DNA from: an uncultured Gammaproteobacteria bacterium
GTDB taxonomy: Bacteria; Pseudomonadota; Gammaproteobacteria; GCA-001735895
Direction: 5' to 3'
Assembly: GCA_947259485.1 (NCBI GenBank)
Contig: CAMYLU010000020.1
Location: 22,278 to 86,277 of the forward strand
Length of the DNA stretch: 64,000 bases
The notes beneath the pieces are model-generated. The model saw only the letters and a list, made by a program, of their open reading frames with translations, did not search any database and was not told the origin of the DNA. Positions 45,502-56,320 of the stretch are shown here, one piece after another. Every line of letters begins with the position of its first letter. The stretch's first letter is position 1. The position numbers were made by a program, and so were the translations under genes.

Positions 45502-47943
45502 ATGTCAGACAATCAAAATAATTTACTCGCTGAACAACAACAGGACAGGCAATTGATACCGGTGTTGCCGCTACGCGATGTCGTGGTTTACCCGCACATG
45601 GTTATCCCGCTGTTTGTCGGCCGTGAGAAATCGATCCTGGCGCTCGAAGCCGCGATGGCCGATAACAAGAAGATCCTGCTGCTGGCTCAGAAAAATGCCG
45701 AGGTCGATGATCCCGGGCAGGAGGACCTGTACCAGATAGGAACCCTGTCGACTATTCTGCAAATGCTTAAACTGCCGGACGGCACTATCAAGGTCCTAGT
45801 CGAGGGCGGTGACCGGGTTTCGGTCGAGAGCCTGCTTGAAACTAACGAATATTATTCGGCCGCAACAAAAATGCTCGAAAAATCGGGCCTGGTGGATGAT
45901 CGCGAAGCCGAAGTTCTACTGCGTTCGGTATTGAATTTGTTTGATCAGTACGTGAAGTTGAATAAAAAGGTGCCGCCCGAAATACTGACTTCGTTGTCGG
46001 GTATTGATGATCCCAGCAGACTGGCAGATACCATCGCTGCACATATGTCTTTGAAGCTCGATGAAAAGCAGGAAATTCTAGAGATCCAGGATCCCCGCGA
46101 ACGCATCGAACACATCATGAGCAAGATCGAAGGCGAAATCGATTTAATGCAAATCGAGAAACGCATTCGTGGACGTGTCAAACAGCAAATGGAAAAAAGC
46201 CAGCGCGAGTATTATTTGAATGAGCAGATGAAAGCGATTCAAAAGGAACTCGGCGACATGGACGACGCCCCTAACGAAGTCGAAGACCTGCAACGCAAGA
46301 TTGAAGAATCGGGAATGCCGAAAGAGGCGCGTGAAAAGGCTGACTCTGAACTTAACAAACTGAAGATGATGTCGCCGATGTCGGCGGAAGCCACCGTGGT
46401 GCGCAACTATATCGACTGGCTGGTTAGCGTACCCTGGAAAAAGAAATCGAAAATCAGGCGCGATCTGTCGCAGGCCGAAAAAGTCCTTGAAGAAGATCAT
46501 TATGGCCTGGAGAAGGTTAAGGAGCGGATCCTCGAGTACCTCGCGGTACAGCAACGCGTGCGCAAGCTGAAAGGCCCGATCTTATGCCTGGTGGGTCCAC
46601 CCGGTGTTGGTAAAACCTCTATCGGCCGCTCGATTGCCCGGGCAACTAATCGAAAGTTCTCGCGCATGTCCCTGGGTGGCGTGCGTGACGAGTCCGAGAT
46701 CAGGGGTCATCGTCGAACCTATATTGGTTCCATGCCGGGTAAAATTATTCAAAACCTGTCGCGTGTAAAGGTAAGAAACCCGCTGTTTCTGCTCGATGAA
46801 ATTGACAAGATGGCGATGGACTTTAGAGGTGATCCGGCCTCTGCTTTGCTCGAAGTGCTGGACCCGGAACAGAATAATACCTTTGCGGATCATTACATGG
46901 AGGTCGAATTTGATCTCTCCGACACGATGTTTGTGGCAACTTCTAACAGCATGAATATTCCCGGTCCTTTGCTCGACCGCATGGAAGTTATTCGCATCCC
47001 GGGTTATACCGAAGACGAGAAACTGAATATTGCAATCAAGTACCTGGTACCCAAACAAATCAAGGAAAATGGTTTGAAAGCGGAAGAAATTGTGTTTCAG
47101 CAAAGCGCGGTGCGTGAAATTATTCAGCGTTACACCCGTGAAGCCGGCGTGCGTAACCTTGAACGCGAGATTTCCAAAATATGCCGCAAGGCAGTCAAGG
47201 CGATGCTGTTAAAACCGGCTACCCGGAAATTGACAATCACCTCGAAAAATATCGAAAAGTATCTTGGTGTAAAACGTTTCCGTTTCGGCTCTGCCGACGA
47301 AAAGGATCAGGTAGGCCAGGTAACCGGGCTTGCGTGGACCGAGGTTGGTGGAGAATTGTTAACCATCGAGTCCGCCGTGGTCGATGGCAAGGGTAAATTT
47401 GTACAGACCGGACAACTGGGTGACGTGATGAAGGAATCGATCCAGGCTGCAATGACAGTGGTGCGCAGTCGTGCCGAAATACTCGGGGTCAACCCAGAAT
47501 TTAACGAAAACAAGGATATCCATATCCATGTACCCGAGGGGGCGACGCCGAAAGACGGTCCAAGTGCCGGTGTTGGCATGTGCACGGCGTTGGTCTCTGC
47601 GCTAACCGGTATACCGGTAAAAGCAGAAGTCGCGATGACAGGCGAAATAACCTTGCGTGGCGAGGTTTTGCCGATTGGCGGATTGAAGGAGAAATTATTA
47701 GCCGCGCATCGGGGCGGTATTACAAAAGTCCTGATTCCGGAGGAGAACGAAAAAGACCTCGCCGAGATTCCGGATAATATCAAAGCCAAGCTGGATATTA
47801 TTCCAGTCCAATGGATCGACCAGGTGCTTGAAGTTGCGCTGGCCCATCAACCGACTCCGCTGCCCAAGGGGACCGAGGCGACCGGCAGTACTGCAAAGCC
47901 CAAAGTGAAAGACAAAAAGTCGTCTGGAGTCAGGGCGCATTAG
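45502..47943 (+). CDS. lon: Lon protease (endopeptidase La)
   Basis: 813 residues. The N-terminal substrate domain starts [24 protein letters not shown]. The AAA+ domain has Walker A GPPGVGKT (365-372) and LLDEIDKM, and the C-terminal protease domain has the Ser688/Lys731 dyad (DGPSAGVGM and [10 protein letters not shown]). The C-terminal tail is Lys/Ser-rich and longer than in E. coli Lon. It degrades damaged and regulatory proteins. Confidence 0.98.
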   Translation: MSDNQNNLLAEQQQDRQLIPVLPLRDVVVYPHMVIPLFVGREKSILALEAAMADNKKILLLAQKNAEVDDPGQEDLYQIGTLSTILQMLKLPDGTIKVLVEGGDRVSVESLLETNEYYSAATKMLEKSGLVDDREAEVLLRSVLNLFDQYVKLNKKVPPEILTSLSGIDDPSRLADTIAAHMSLKLDEKQEILEIQDPRERIEHIMSKIEGEIDLMQIEKRIRGRVKQQMEKSQREYYLNEQMKAIQKELGDMDDAPNEVEDLQRKIEESGMPKEAREKADSELNKLKMMSPMSAEATVVRNYIDWLVSVPWKKKSKIRRDLSQAEKVLEEDHYGLEKVKERILEYLAVQQRVRKLKGPILCLVGPPGVGKTSIGRSIARATNRKFSRMSLGGVRDESEIRGHRRTYIGSMPGKIIQNLSRVKVRNPLFLLDEIDKMAMDFRGDPASALLEVLDPEQNNTFADHYMEVEFDLSDTMFVATSNSMNIPGPLLDRMEVIRIPGYTEDEKLNIAIKYLVPKQIKENGLKAEEIVFQQSAVREIIQRYTREAGVRNLEREISKICRKAVKAMLLKPATRKLTITSKNIEKYLGVKRFRFGSADEKDQVGQVTGLAWTEVGGELLTIESAVVDGKGKFVQTGQLGDVMKESIQAAMTVVRSRAEILGVNPEFNENKDIHIHVPEGATPKDGPSAGVGMCTALVSALTGIPVKAEVAMTGEITLRGEVLPIGGLKEKLLAAHRGGITKVLIPEENEKDLAEIPDNIKAKLDIIPVQWIDQVLEVALAHQPTPLPKGTEATGSTAKPKVKDKKSSGVRAH

Positions 47944-47992
47944 CCGTTTATGTAAATAATGCGACTAATTTGCAGTTTTTAACGTTTTAAGG

Positions 47993-48021
47993 TTGACCCT
48001 AAAGGCTGCTGTTGGTTTAAT
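47993..48021 (+). promoter_or_regulatory. Sigma-70 promoter of the HU gene
   Basis: TTGACC (47993-47998) and TTTAAT (48016-48021) are exactly 17 bases apart, giving a leader of about 130 bases before the HU ATG. The rest of the 215-base lon-HU gap shows no ORF. Confidence 0.7.
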
Positions 48022-48158
48022 TCGACGCTCTGGACGGGGGGATTCGACGATCACAATAAGATCGTTCATCAGCAACGATAGCAAGCAAGATCGAGACTTG
48101 TGTTGCCGTCCGCCCTTCGGGCTAAAAATATATCAACTTAACCAAATGGAAAAATCTA

Positions 48159-48431
48159 ATGAATAAATCCGAATTAATTGATGGTGTCGCCAGTGCTGCA
48201 GATTTAAGTAAAGCTGATGCTGCGCGTGCAGTAGATGGTGCAATAGCTACCGTAACCCAGGCTTTGAAATCCGGAGACCAGGTAACTATAGTTGGCTTTG
48301 GAACTTTCCTCGTTCGTCATCGTGACGCACGTGCCGGACGCAATCCTCGCACCGGTGAAACCATTCAGATTAGAGCCTCGAACGTACCCGCATTTAAGGC
48401 TGGCAAAGCTCTAAAAGACGCAGTAAACTAG
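48159..48431 (+). CDS. hupB: HU-beta family DNA-binding protein
   Basis: 90 residues, exactly the HU length: [21 protein letters not shown], then [30 protein letters not shown] (DNA-binding arms) and [12 protein letters not shown]. It bends and compacts DNA as a dimer. Position after lon is the common gammaproteobacterial one. Two tRNA genes follow. Confidence 0.97.
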   Translation: MNKSELIDGVASAADLSKADAARAVDGAIATVTQALKSGDQVTIVGFGTFLVRHRDARAGRNPRTGETIQIRASNVPAFKAGKALKDAVN

Positions 48432-48452
48432 CGCCCCTTTTTTAGCTACACC

Positions 48453-48528
48453 GGGTGCTTAGCTCAGCTGGGAGAGCATCGCCCTTACAAGGCGAGGGTC
48501 GGCGGTTCGATCCCGTCAGCACCCACCA
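48453..48528 (+). tRNA. tRNA-Val (TAC)
   Basis: 76 bases with encoded CCA. GGGTGCT pairs with AGCACCC; the anticodon stem TCGCC/GGCGA holds loop CTTACAA with anticodon TAC; the T arm is GGCGG-TTCGATC-CCGTC (with one wobble pair). Confidence 0.95.
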
Positions 48529-48536
48529 CACAATCA

Positions 48537-48613
48537 GGAGTGGTAGTTCAGTTGGTTAGAATACCGGCCTGTCACGCCGGGGGTCGCGGGTTCGAGTCCC
48601 GTCCACTCCGCCA
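48537..48613 (+). tRNA. tRNA-Asp (GTC)
   Basis: 77 bases with encoded CCA, eight bases after tRNA-Val. GGAGTGG pairs with CCACTCC; loop CTGTCAC carries anticodon GTC; the T arm is GCGGG-TTCGAGT-CCCGT. Val-Asp pairs downstream of HU are seen in relatives. Confidence 0.95.
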
Positions 48614-48677
48614 TTTTTGAAGGTGCTGATGGTTAGCGTCGCGAAGAAATGGCGACTTCAACAGTGACCATAAGATA

Positions 48678-50579
48678 ATGCTGCAAGCAATTCGAGACAA
48701 GGTAACGGGATGGATTGCCTACGGCATCATCTTCCTGATCAGTATTCCATTCGCTTTATGGGGCGTTAATTCCTATTTGGGTGGCGGCGAAGTCCTGCCG
48801 GCCGCGACGGTCAATGGGGAGGAAATCAGCGTGCGTGACCTGGACCAGGCCTACGCAAACTATCGCCAAAGACTATCGCAATTGTTTGGCGGCACTATCC
48901 CCGAATCCTTTGACAACGATTCGATAATGCGAGAGCAGGTGCTGGGACAATTGATCGAAGAGTTCGTGCTACGTCAATATACCCAGCAGCAACGCTACCG
49001 TATCGGTGATGATGAATTAAATAAAATGATTCGTGGCATGGATGCATTTCAACGCGATGGGCAATTTGATACCGAAATCTACCAATCCCAGGTGCGCTCG
49101 CTTGGCTACTCCCCGGTTGGTTTCGAACAGGAATTAAGGCTTAACGGTTCAATAGAACAGTTCCAGAATGGCATTCGCGAAAGCGCCTTTGTGGTGCCGG
49201 TTTTCGAAAGCCAGTTTACTAAACTGAGCAATCAGACCCGCAAGCTGAGAATGTTAACCTATAGGGTAGATCCGGCCTCAATCCAGGTGCATGCAGAAGA
49301 GATTGAGCAGCAGTATCAATCACAAGCTGACCGATATCGTACCCCGGAGAGAGTCAAAATCGATTATATCGAATTGAGCCTCGACGGTATAAAGCAAAAC
49401 ATTACTGTCAGCGAAGACGATGTATTTGCGCGTTACCAGGAAAGCCAAGGGGCTTATACCAGTGCTGAAATAAGAGAGGCAAGTCATATCCTGCTCAAAG
49501 TTGGAGCAGATGAGGCAGCCGATGAAGCTCTTGCCAGGATCACTGAAATTCGTGAACGTATCACTAACGGTGAAAACTTCGCTGACCTGGCGCGTGAGTT
49601 TTCTGAAGATCCCGGTTCGGCCGAGAGCGGGGGTGATCTTGGCGAGATCGAGCGCGGCGTCATGGTGCAGACTTTTGAAGCGGCCTTGTTTTCAATGGAA
49701 GTGGGCCAATTAAGTGAACCGGTTAAAACGGCATTTGGCTGGCACTTGATAAAATTGCGTTCGGTTAGCGGGGGTGAGACGCAATCTTTTGAATCGCTGA
49801 AATCGAGCCTGGAAGACGAGATTAAAACCGAGCTCGCGGAAAGCCAGATTTATGATCTTGTCGAGAACCTGGCAAATCTTGCATACGAACAGCCCGATTC
49901 CCTGTTACCGGCAGCGGACCAACTGGGATTGCCAGTACAAACCAGCGACTGGTTCGATCGTTCGGCGCAACAGGGAATTGCTGCCGAACAGAAAATAAGA
50001 CAGGTTGCATTTTCTCCGGAGGTACTCACTCAGGGACTCAATAGCGAGGCCATCGAACTTGGAGGCGACCGTGTCGTGTTCCTTCGTCTCAATCAGCGTG
50101 AGGCACCCACACTACAACCACTGGAGCAGGTACAGGAGAGGATTAAGTCCGAGTTGATCCAGGCTAAAGCCCGTGAGCGAAGTCTTAAAATAGGGACCGA
50201 TGCAATTGCAGATTTAAAGTCAGGTAAAACGCTAGATGACCTGGCCCGCGAATGGTCCTCGTCGATTAACGATCTCGGCTTTATCGAGCGTAATCAATCG
50301 GGCATCAGTGCGGCAGTTCTTGGTCGCGTTTTCTCGATGCCAAAACCTGACCAGGGAATGGTTTTTGATGGCTTGTCACAAGCTAACGGTGAATACGTAG
50401 TGCTTGAACTATCCGCGGTGTTATCAAATGACGCGAATAACGATCGTGAGGCTCTTGACGGTCTTGCCGAGGCGCGGGGTGGTGCCGAGTACCAGTCGGT
50501 CCTGAAATTGCTAACCAGCCGCGCTGATGTTGTGAGAACACCGGCAGAAGATCTTTCAGATACATCGGCTAATTACTAG
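48678..50579 (+). CDS. ppiD: Periplasmic folding chaperone PpiD (SurA-like N-terminus plus parvulin domain)
   Basis: 633 residues. A short cytoplasmic N-terminus and one membrane anchor (about 12-30, [21 protein letters not shown]) precede a SurA-like helical region (about 45-180), a parvulin domain (about 262-360: [43 protein letters not shown]) and a C-terminal domain. It assists proteins leaving the Sec channel. It is convergent with fabI and their stop codons overlap in CTAG. Confidence 0.94.
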   Translation: MLQAIRDKVTGWIAYGIIFLISIPFALWGVNSYLGGGEVLPAATVNGEEISVRDLDQAYANYRQRLSQLFGGTIPESFDNDSIMREQVLGQLIEEFVLRQYTQQQRYRIGDDELNKMIRGMDAFQRDGQFDTEIYQSQVRSLGYSPVGFEQELRLNGSIEQFQNGIRESAFVVPVFESQFTKLSNQTRKLRMLTYRVDPASIQVHAEEIEQQYQSQADRYRTPERVKIDYIELSLDGIKQNITVSEDDVFARYQESQGAYTSAEIREASHILLKVGADEAADEALARITEIRERITNGENFADLAREFSEDPGSAESGGDLGEIERGVMVQTFEAALFSMEVGQLSEPVKTAFGWHLIKLRSVSGGETQSFESLKSSLEDEIKTELAESQIYDLVENLANLAYEQPDSLLPAADQLGLPVQTSDWFDRSAQQGIAAEQKIRQVAFSPEVLTQGLNSEAIELGGDRVVFLRLNQREAPTLQPLEQVQERIKSELIQAKARERSLKIGTDAIADLKSGKTLDDLAREWSSSINDLGFIERNQSGISAAVLGRVFSMPKPDQGMVFDGLSQANGEYVVLELSAVLSNDANNDREALDGLAEARGGAEYQSVLKLLTSRADVVRTPAEDLSDTSANY

Positions 50580-51358
50580 ATTACCCCCATACTGACAATA
50601 TTGTAGCCAGAATCGACATATATATTTTCCCCAGTAATACCTGCTGCTAAATCCGAACACAAGAAAGCGCCAGTGTTTCCCACGTCCTCGATGGTGACAT
50701 TGCGGCGTAGCGGGGCGTTGGTAGAAACTTCGTCGAGAATTTTCTTAAAACTTCCGATTCCAGCCGAGGCAAGGGTTTTGATCGGACCCGCCGAGATTGA
50801 GTTGACGCGTATGCCTTCGGGACCCAGGGCTGCCGACAGGTAACGAACATTGGCTTCGAGACTGGCTTTGGCAACGCCCATGATGTTGTAATTGGGTAAG
50901 GCGCGTTCGGAACCCAGGTAAGTCATCGTGATTATCGATCCGTTGGTATTTTGCATCATCGGTCTTGCAGCTTTGGCCATCGCTGCGAGGCTGTAGGAAC
51001 TAATATCGTGTGCAATGCGAAAACCTTCTCGATCAAGATTCTCAAGATAATCCCCGGCTAATGCCTCGCGCGGAGCGAATGCGACTGAATGCACAAGTGC
51101 GTCGAGACTGCCCCAGCGACTCGCTAATTGTTTGAACAGGTCGGTAATTTCGGCATCGCTGCTGACATCGCATGGCAGGGCGATATCGGATTCAAATTCA
51201 GCAGCGAACTTTTCCACCCTGGGTTTCAGTTTGTCGTTGGCATAACTAAAGGCGAGTTCAGCGCCTTCGCGATGCATCGCCTGTGCGATACCGTAGGCAA
51301 TCGATCGGTTACTGGCAATACCCACAATGAGTGCTTTCTTGCCGGCTAGAAATCCCAT
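50576..51358 (-). CDS. fabI: Enoyl-ACP reductase (NADH), FabI
   Basis: 260 residues. An SDR of the FabI type: [17 protein letters not shown] at the cofactor site, active-site Tyr157 and Lys164 with Tyr147 ([25 protein letters not shown]), and [11 protein letters not shown] as substrate loop. It carries out the last reduction in each round of fatty-acid elongation and is the triclosan target. It is monocistronic and convergent with ppiD, as in Pseudomonas where fabI follows ppiD. Confidence 0.96.
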   Translation of the reverse strand: MGFLAGKKALIVGIASNRSIAYGIAQAMHREGAELAFSYANDKLKPRVEKFAAEFESDIALPCDVSSDAEITDLFKQLASRWGSLDALVHSVAFAPREALAGDYLENLDREGFRIAHDISSYSLAAMAKAARPMMQNTNGSIITMTYLGSERALPNYNIMGVAKASLEANVRYLSAALGPEGIRVNSISAGPIKTLASAGIGSFKKILDEVSTNAPLRRNVTIEDVGNTGAFLCSDLAAGITGENIYVDSGYNIVSMGVI

Positions 51359-51468
51359 GGTTGCTCCCGAAAAATGAAAACCATTTTGTCAGCCTACAGG
51401 GCTTCATGCAATCCCAAACTTGGCCAACCAGGCGAGGTCGGCATTCGAGTCGACATCGCGACAACGGG

Positions 51469-51891
51469 CTATGATTCAGCGTCGAACAGGTTAACCAACA
51501 ATTCGGGTAAAAAGGGTCTTCCTTGCTGATTTAAAGAAGTGCCTGTAATGATAGCGGCAAGCATTAGTTTCTCGTCAGGAATTCGAAACAGATCTTGCTT
51601 GAATTCGAAGCGAACGCGAGATACCTGCCGAACCAGACTACGCACGACGAAATGATCATTGCTTACCAGTGAATTTTTATAATCCAGTTCTGCCCTGGTG
51701 ACCACCAGGTTGATGCCGGCGGCGGTTACCTCGGCAAAATTAATACCACGGGACTGCAGGAATTCGTGGCGTGCGTGCTCCAAATAATTCTGATAGACGC
51801 CGTTATTGACCACCCCTTGAATATCACATTCGTAGTCGCGCACCTTGAATTCAATTTCATGGGTGTATCGTATAGTTTTCGGTGCGTTCAT
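51469..51891 (-). CDS. Acyl-CoA thioesterase, 4HBT/YbgC-type hotdog fold
   Basis: 140 residues. The start of the hotdog domain reads EFKVRDYECDIQGVVNNGVYQNYLEHARHEF, with Asp23 at the catalytic position of the 4-hydroxybenzoyl-CoA thioesterase family and the long central helix after it. RFEFKQDLFR and IITGTSLNQQGRP are later strands. It hydrolyses acyl- or aryl-CoA esters; the exact substrate is not known. It is divergent from avtA. Confidence 0.83.
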   Translation of the reverse strand: MNAPKTIRYTHEIEFKVRDYECDIQGVVNNGVYQNYLEHARHEFLQSRGINFAEVTAAGINLVVTRAELDYKNSLVSNDHFVVRSLVRQVSRVRFEFKQDLFRIPDEKLMLAAIITGTSLNQQGRPFLPELLVNLFDAES

Positions 51892-52020
51892 GTGGAGCGC
51901 ATGTTGCCATATTTATCAGGTGAGTCAACAAATCAAGTAAGTCGGTAAAAGCGGTTGTATTTATTTTAAATGGTATCCGTAATTGTTATTCTGGTGGTTG
52001 ATATCAATGAAACAAATATT

Positions 52021-53259
52021 ATGAATCTTTCAGATTTTGGTGAACGATTCCAGGGCTACTCCGGGATCACCCATCTAATGGATGACCTGGCAGAAGGTCT
52101 GGCCCAGCCAGGAACCGTAATGCTAGGCGGAGGTAATCCGGCCGCGATACCAGAAGTCATGTCGGTTTTCGAAACCGTGATTGCCAGGTTAGTCAAATCC
52201 GGAAAGTTGCTCGATACACTCGCCAACTACGATGGGCCGCAGGGCAAAACGGTTTTCCTTGAAACCCTGGCAGAATTTTTCCGCCAACAATATGGCTGGA
52301 AGATAACCGGTAACAATATTGCATTGACCCACGGTAGCCAGAGTTCATTTTATATTCTGTTTAACTCTTTCGCCGGTAAGGCCGGTTCAAGACAGAAGCG
52401 TGTTTTGATTCCACTGGTACCCGAATACATTGGCTACTGTGACGTTGGTATCGAAGATGGGCTGATTACCAGCCAGGAGGCCCGGATTGTGCATCTGCAA
52501 GACGGGTTCTTTAAATACCAGGTGGACTTTGATAATTTGAAAGTTGACGATACGGTCGGCCTGATCTGTGTTTCACGGCCTACCAATCCCAGTGGTAACG
52601 TGTTGACTGACGATGAGTGCCGGCAGCTTGATAAGATTGCCCGTGATCAAAAGGTACCGTTACTTGTCGACAATGCTTATGGCACACCATTTCCAAATAT
52701 AATTTTCAACGAAGTTAACCCGTTCTGGAACGAAAATTGTATTGTTTGTATGAGCCTGTCCAAGTTGGGGCTTCCAGGCGCCCGCACCGGGATCGTAATA
52801 GCCAACGAAGAGGTGATCCGTTATTTCTCTAATATGACCGCCATTACCAGTCTCGCACCTTCTGGCCTGGGCGCCGAGATCGTCAACCAGTTGATTACCG
52901 ACAATGCCCTGTTGCCACTTTGTCATGATCTAATCCAGCCTTTTTATAGACGGCGCTCTGAATTGGCAGTGCATTTATTGCGTGAAGCAATCGATAATCC
53001 CGGGTTGCATATCCACAAGCCCGAGGGGTCAATATTTTTATGGTTGTGGTTTGACGGCTTAAACCTAACCACCAGCGAGCTTTATCAGCGCTTAAAGCAA
53101 AAAGGCTTACTGGTCGTACCCGGGAAATATTTCTTTCCAGGCCAGGACTCTGTTACTGACCATGCAGAAAGTTGCGTTCGCATGAATTATGTTCAGAGCG
53201 AACAGGAACTGGCAAAAGGAATCGAAATACTGGCCCGCGAATTAAACGCATGCTGGTAG
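52021..53259 (+). CDS. avtA: Valine-pyruvate aminotransferase
   Basis: 412 residues from the ATG at 52021; homologues begin MNLS-FG-RF, so the longer frame from 51970 is not used. It is a fold-type I PLP enzyme: MLGGGNPAAIPEV, ANYDGPQGKTVF, THGSQSSFYILFNSFAG, RPTNPSGNVLTDDE and the PLP lysine in MSLSKLGLPGARTGI. It makes valine and alanine interconvert with their oxo acids (valine-pyruvate transaminase). No strong ribosome site is visible. Confidence 0.93.
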   Translation: MNLSDFGERFQGYSGITHLMDDLAEGLAQPGTVMLGGGNPAAIPEVMSVFETVIARLVKSGKLLDTLANYDGPQGKTVFLETLAEFFRQQYGWKITGNNIALTHGSQSSFYILFNSFAGKAGSRQKRVLIPLVPEYIGYCDVGIEDGLITSQEARIVHLQDGFFKYQVDFDNLKVDDTVGLICVSRPTNPSGNVLTDDECRQLDKIARDQKVPLLVDNAYGTPFPNIIFNEVNPFWNENCIVCMSLSKLGLPGARTGIVIANEEVIRYFSNMTAITSLAPSGLGAEIVNQLITDNALLPLCHDLIQPFYRRRSELAVHLLREAIDNPGLHIHKPEGSIFLWLWFDGLNLTTSELYQRLKQKGLLVVPGKYFFPGQDSVTDHAESCVRMNYVQSEQELAKGIEILARELNACW

Positions 53260-53277
53260 CAATGCCTGGCTTGCTCG

Positions 53278-55509
53278 TTACTTGGACGTGTGCGTAAAAA
53301 CACCATCCCAGTCATCACCTGGAGGCTCATTGCGGAAAAAAGCAATCCGATCCAGGTAAACCTGGTAGAGCAGCCGGCCTGGATCAAGGCGAGTCAAATT
53401 GGAAAAGTCCAGTTCTGCCTTATCCCAGGATTGTGAACGAAAGTGAATTAATGCCTGCTTATAGGCCGTGAGTTCAGATGCCACCGATTCCTCAAGGTCG
53501 TTCCTGTGACCGATGGGTTCAAAAATAGCAACAGGTTCGCTCTTACCTTTAACCCTGACCAGGTCGAGTTCACGAAAAATGAACTCCGGGATTTCAGCCA
53601 TGGTGGTCTCGCTGACAATGATGTTTACGCCATAGTTTTTGGTTAAGCCTTCCAGCCGGGACCCGAGGTTCACCGCGTCACCCAGTACGGTGTAAGCCAT
53701 TCGAAACTCCGAGCCCATGTTGCCAACGTTCATATTGCCGGTGTTCAACCCGATTCCTATATTTACGTCGGGCCATCCGCGTTGCTTAAAATCCTGCTGC
53801 ATTATCTTAAGCTCATCCATCATTTCCATTGCTGCATATAGTGCGTGTCGGGCGTGTTCTGAATCAGCGAGCGGAGCGCCCCAAAATGACATAATCGCAT
53901 CGCCCATATACTTGTCGATGGTGCCCCGATTTTTGTGAATGACACGGGTCATTGGTGTTAACAATGCGTTCATCAACTGCGTTAGCTGCCTGGGATCCAT
54001 ACCTTCCGAGATCGATGTGAATCCTCGTACGTCAGAGAACAAGACGGTCATCTCACGATTTTCGCCTTTAAGCGAGTACTCCTGTGGGGATTCGCTCATC
54101 TCGTCGACCAGTTCCGGGGGAATGTATTGACCGAACAGGTTGGCCAGTTGACGTTTCCCACGAGACTCGATAAAAAAGCCGTAAGTCATATGTAACATGA
54201 ATATCAGCACGATCAGCAGCAGCGGACTTGCCATTGGCAGAATTAAATTACTATTCCAGGCGATGAAAGTTCCAATGGTTACCATGGCGGCAATACCTAA
54301 AGCCCCTGCCGCGGCGAGTAACGGTGAAACGAGCGGTAGCAGCAATGCCATGCTTACGGCGATGACTACCAGTAGCACGAACTCGTAACCCAATGTCCAG
54401 GCCGGCTTGTGTTTAATACGGTTGTCGAGAATTCCAGAAATAATATTGGCGTGGACTTCAACTCCAGGATAAATATTCTGTACCGGGGTAGAACGTAAAT
54501 CGAGCAGGCCCGGTGCCGTGGTGCCGACCAGTACAATCTTGCCTTTCAATTGCTCCACGTCAGCTTCACCGCTGAGAATTCTGTGGGCCGGAATATAAGA
54601 AAAGCTGCCCTGTGCGCCACGATAGGGCACAAAAACCGCTCCACTAGCGTCAACCGGTATGCTGAAGTCTTTAATCTTGATGGCTTCGAGTGCATAGTAT
54701 TCGTTGCCACTTTGCGATCCATCGGTTTCTATTATCAAATCGATATCGGCAGTCTCGAGATGTCCCTGCGCAGTAGCCAGGGAGAGTGAGGCAAACAGGT
54801 GACCGTCGTAAGCCTGAATTAGTGGAACCCTGCGAAATACACCATCGGCGTCGACAAATGGGTTGTCAAAATACCCACCGGACCTGGCCGACCTCTGCAG
54901 GACTTCGAGATTGGCGCCGTAGCCAACCGCGTGATTAATAAACAAACGTTCGCTCCATTGCGCGTCCACCCGGGTCAGCGATGGTGGCAGTGATCCGATT
55001 TCAGCTGGCTCCCCCAGTTGCAGGTTGGTTTTAAAATAATATCCCAGGACAACATTCTTACCGATCAGGCTTTCGGCAAAAATTTCATCATGCATCAGGC
55101 TTGGACGAATTCTGTCGAGTTCCCTCAGATAAGTGCTGTTATCCTTTAATGTGGTGCTGGCGAGGCGCTCAAATTGCTCCAGGCCAGAACTCTCGTCCTT
55201 TTCCGCAAATACGATGTCAAAGCCAACCACATCGGCCTGGTAAAGCCCGAACAGATTTTCAACAAATGTCGCCAGGCGGTCGCGACTCCAGGGCCAGCGA
55301 CCGACCTCGGCCAGCGAATTTTCATCGATATCGACGATTACGATGCGGTCGTCAATCGTATCGGAACGGGTAAAATTGAGTCTTGCATCGTAGGTCCAAT
55401 TCTCTAGCTGCTTGATGAACGGGTATTCAATCAAGCCGGAAGTGTTGACCAGAAGTGCGCACAAGATCAGTGCGCTGAGCACTAATCGGATAATGCGCTG
55501 TAGTTGCAT
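53278..55509 (-). CDS. CHASE2-domain class III adenylate cyclase
   Basis: 743 residues. An N-terminal membrane segment (about 8-25) precedes a periplasmic CHASE2 sensor domain (about 35-345, with DDRIVIVDIDENSLAEVGRWPWSR). Three membrane segments (about 370-440) follow, then a linker and a class III cyclase domain (about 480-665): metal aspartates in FSDVRGFTSI and GDAIMSFWGAP, adenine-specifying Lys in TIDKYMGD, and VLGDAVNLGSRLEGL. A TPR-like tail ends the protein. It makes cAMP in response to an unknown periplasmic signal. It is last in the minus-strand signalling unit. Confidence 0.92.
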   Translation of the reverse strand: MQLQRIIRLVLSALILCALLVNTSGLIEYPFIKQLENWTYDARLNFTRSDTIDDRIVIVDIDENSLAEVGRWPWSRDRLATFVENLFGLYQADVVGFDIVFAEKDESSGLEQFERLASTTLKDNSTYLRELDRIRPSLMHDEIFAESLIGKNVVLGYYFKTNLQLGEPAEIGSLPPSLTRVDAQWSERLFINHAVGYGANLEVLQRSARSGGYFDNPFVDADGVFRRVPLIQAYDGHLFASLSLATAQGHLETADIDLIIETDGSQSGNEYYALEAIKIKDFSIPVDASGAVFVPYRGAQGSFSYIPAHRILSGEADVEQLKGKIVLVGTTAPGLLDLRSTPVQNIYPGVEVHANIISGILDNRIKHKPAWTLGYEFVLLVVIAVSMALLLPLVSPLLAAAGALGIAAMVTIGTFIAWNSNLILPMASPLLLIVLIFMLHMTYGFFIESRGKRQLANLFGQYIPPELVDEMSESPQEYSLKGENREMTVLFSDVRGFTSISEGMDPRQLTQLMNALLTPMTRVIHKNRGTIDKYMGDAIMSFWGAPLADSEHARHALYAAMEMMDELKIMQQDFKQRGWPDVNIGIGLNTGNMNVGNMGSEFRMAYTVLGDAVNLGSRLEGLTKNYGVNIIVSETTMAEIPEFIFRELDLVRVKGKSEPVAIFEPIGHRNDLEESVASELTAYKQALIHFRSQSWDKAELDFSNLTRLDPGRLLYQVYLDRIAFFRNEPPGDDWDGVFTHTSK

Positions 55510-55552
55510 TGCTTGTTCCCGGATTTAAGCTCGACTGAGAAGTCGGCAGGAA

Positions 55553-56275
55553 CTACTTCAGATAAAATTCCATTTTTACACCAGCGACCTCAATAATGTC
55601 GTGGCTTTTCAATTCATGAGCATTCGATCCAATCGGTGAGCCGCCGACTTTTGGAACGCTGTTATTCGGGCCGCCATCGACATGAATCAGAAAGAAGCCC
55701 TGGGGACGCCGGGTGATTGCGGCAACCTGCACGCCGGGTTGGCCGATCGTTGTTAAGGCCTTGGTGAGTATTAATTCCTTACCGGCATTTGCGCCACTCA
55801 AAAGTTGCAGGCAGGCTTCCCTGTTTGCCATCGGTGAGGCTGCCGTGGCCGCGGCTTCGGAAGCAATCGCAGCGGATATTTTCTGCACCGATTTATCAAT
55901 TTCCTTGCCGCCGGCTTCCTCGGGCATACCCTCTTCACCAGGGCGAATAATCATGGTTTGCTCAAAATCCTGCTCGCCACTGCCGGCGCTATTTTGATAG
56001 ATTATCTGATACTTGCCCAGAGTGATGTTGTCACCATTTTCAAGCGCGTGTTTCTTTACCAGCTTGCCATTAACGTAGGTTCCGTTAGTGCTGCCAAGAT
56101 CTTCAAGAAAGGAATCTTCGAGTATGGTAATGACCTGGGCATGCCTGCCACTGACCGACAGGTTGTCGATCTGTATATCATTGCCAGGCTTGCGGCCAAT
56201 AGTAGTTGTTTCATTGACCAATTCGAACTCGGTTTTTTCGCCCGTGCTTGATGTCGTGATCAGTTTTGCGACCAT
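55553..56275 (-). CDS. FHA-domain protein with two FHA modules
   Basis: 240 residues. The first FHA domain (about 22-98) has TTIGRKPGNDIQIDNLSVSGRHAQV and DLGSTNGTYVNGK, with all phosphothreonine-binding residues. A central Ala/Glu-rich linker follows. The second module (about 155-240) is diverged: LTTIGQPGVQVAAITRR, then NNSVPKVGGSPIGSNAHELKSHDIIEVAG, without the RxxxS..H core. It reads phosphothreonine on partners. It is 45 bases after the PP2C gene and 43 before the cyclase gene, so they likely act together. Confidence 0.9.
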   Translation of the reverse strand: MVAKLITTSSTGEKTEFELVNETTTIGRKPGNDIQIDNLSVSGRHAQVITILEDSFLEDLGSTNGTYVNGKLVKKHALENGDNITLGKYQIIYQNSAGSGEQDFEQTMIIRPGEEGMPEEAGGKEIDKSVQKISAAIASEAAATAASPMANREACLQLLSGANAGKELILTKALTTIGQPGVQVAAITRRPQGFFLIHVDGGPNNSVPKVGGSPIGSNAHELKSHDIIEVAGVKMEFYLK

Positions 56276-56320
56276 TTTATTATCCAGCCTCTTGAGTATG
56301 TTTCTACTGGGTGTAATCCG

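Noticed and set aside
48111..48122. Small GCCC-TTC-GGGC hairpin in the HU leader as terminator or regulator
   Set aside because: The stem has four pairs and is followed by an A-rich tract, not T; too weak to call.
53193..53387. Minus-strand ORF across the avtA/CHASE2 junction
   Set aside because: It overlaps both real genes and shows no motif.
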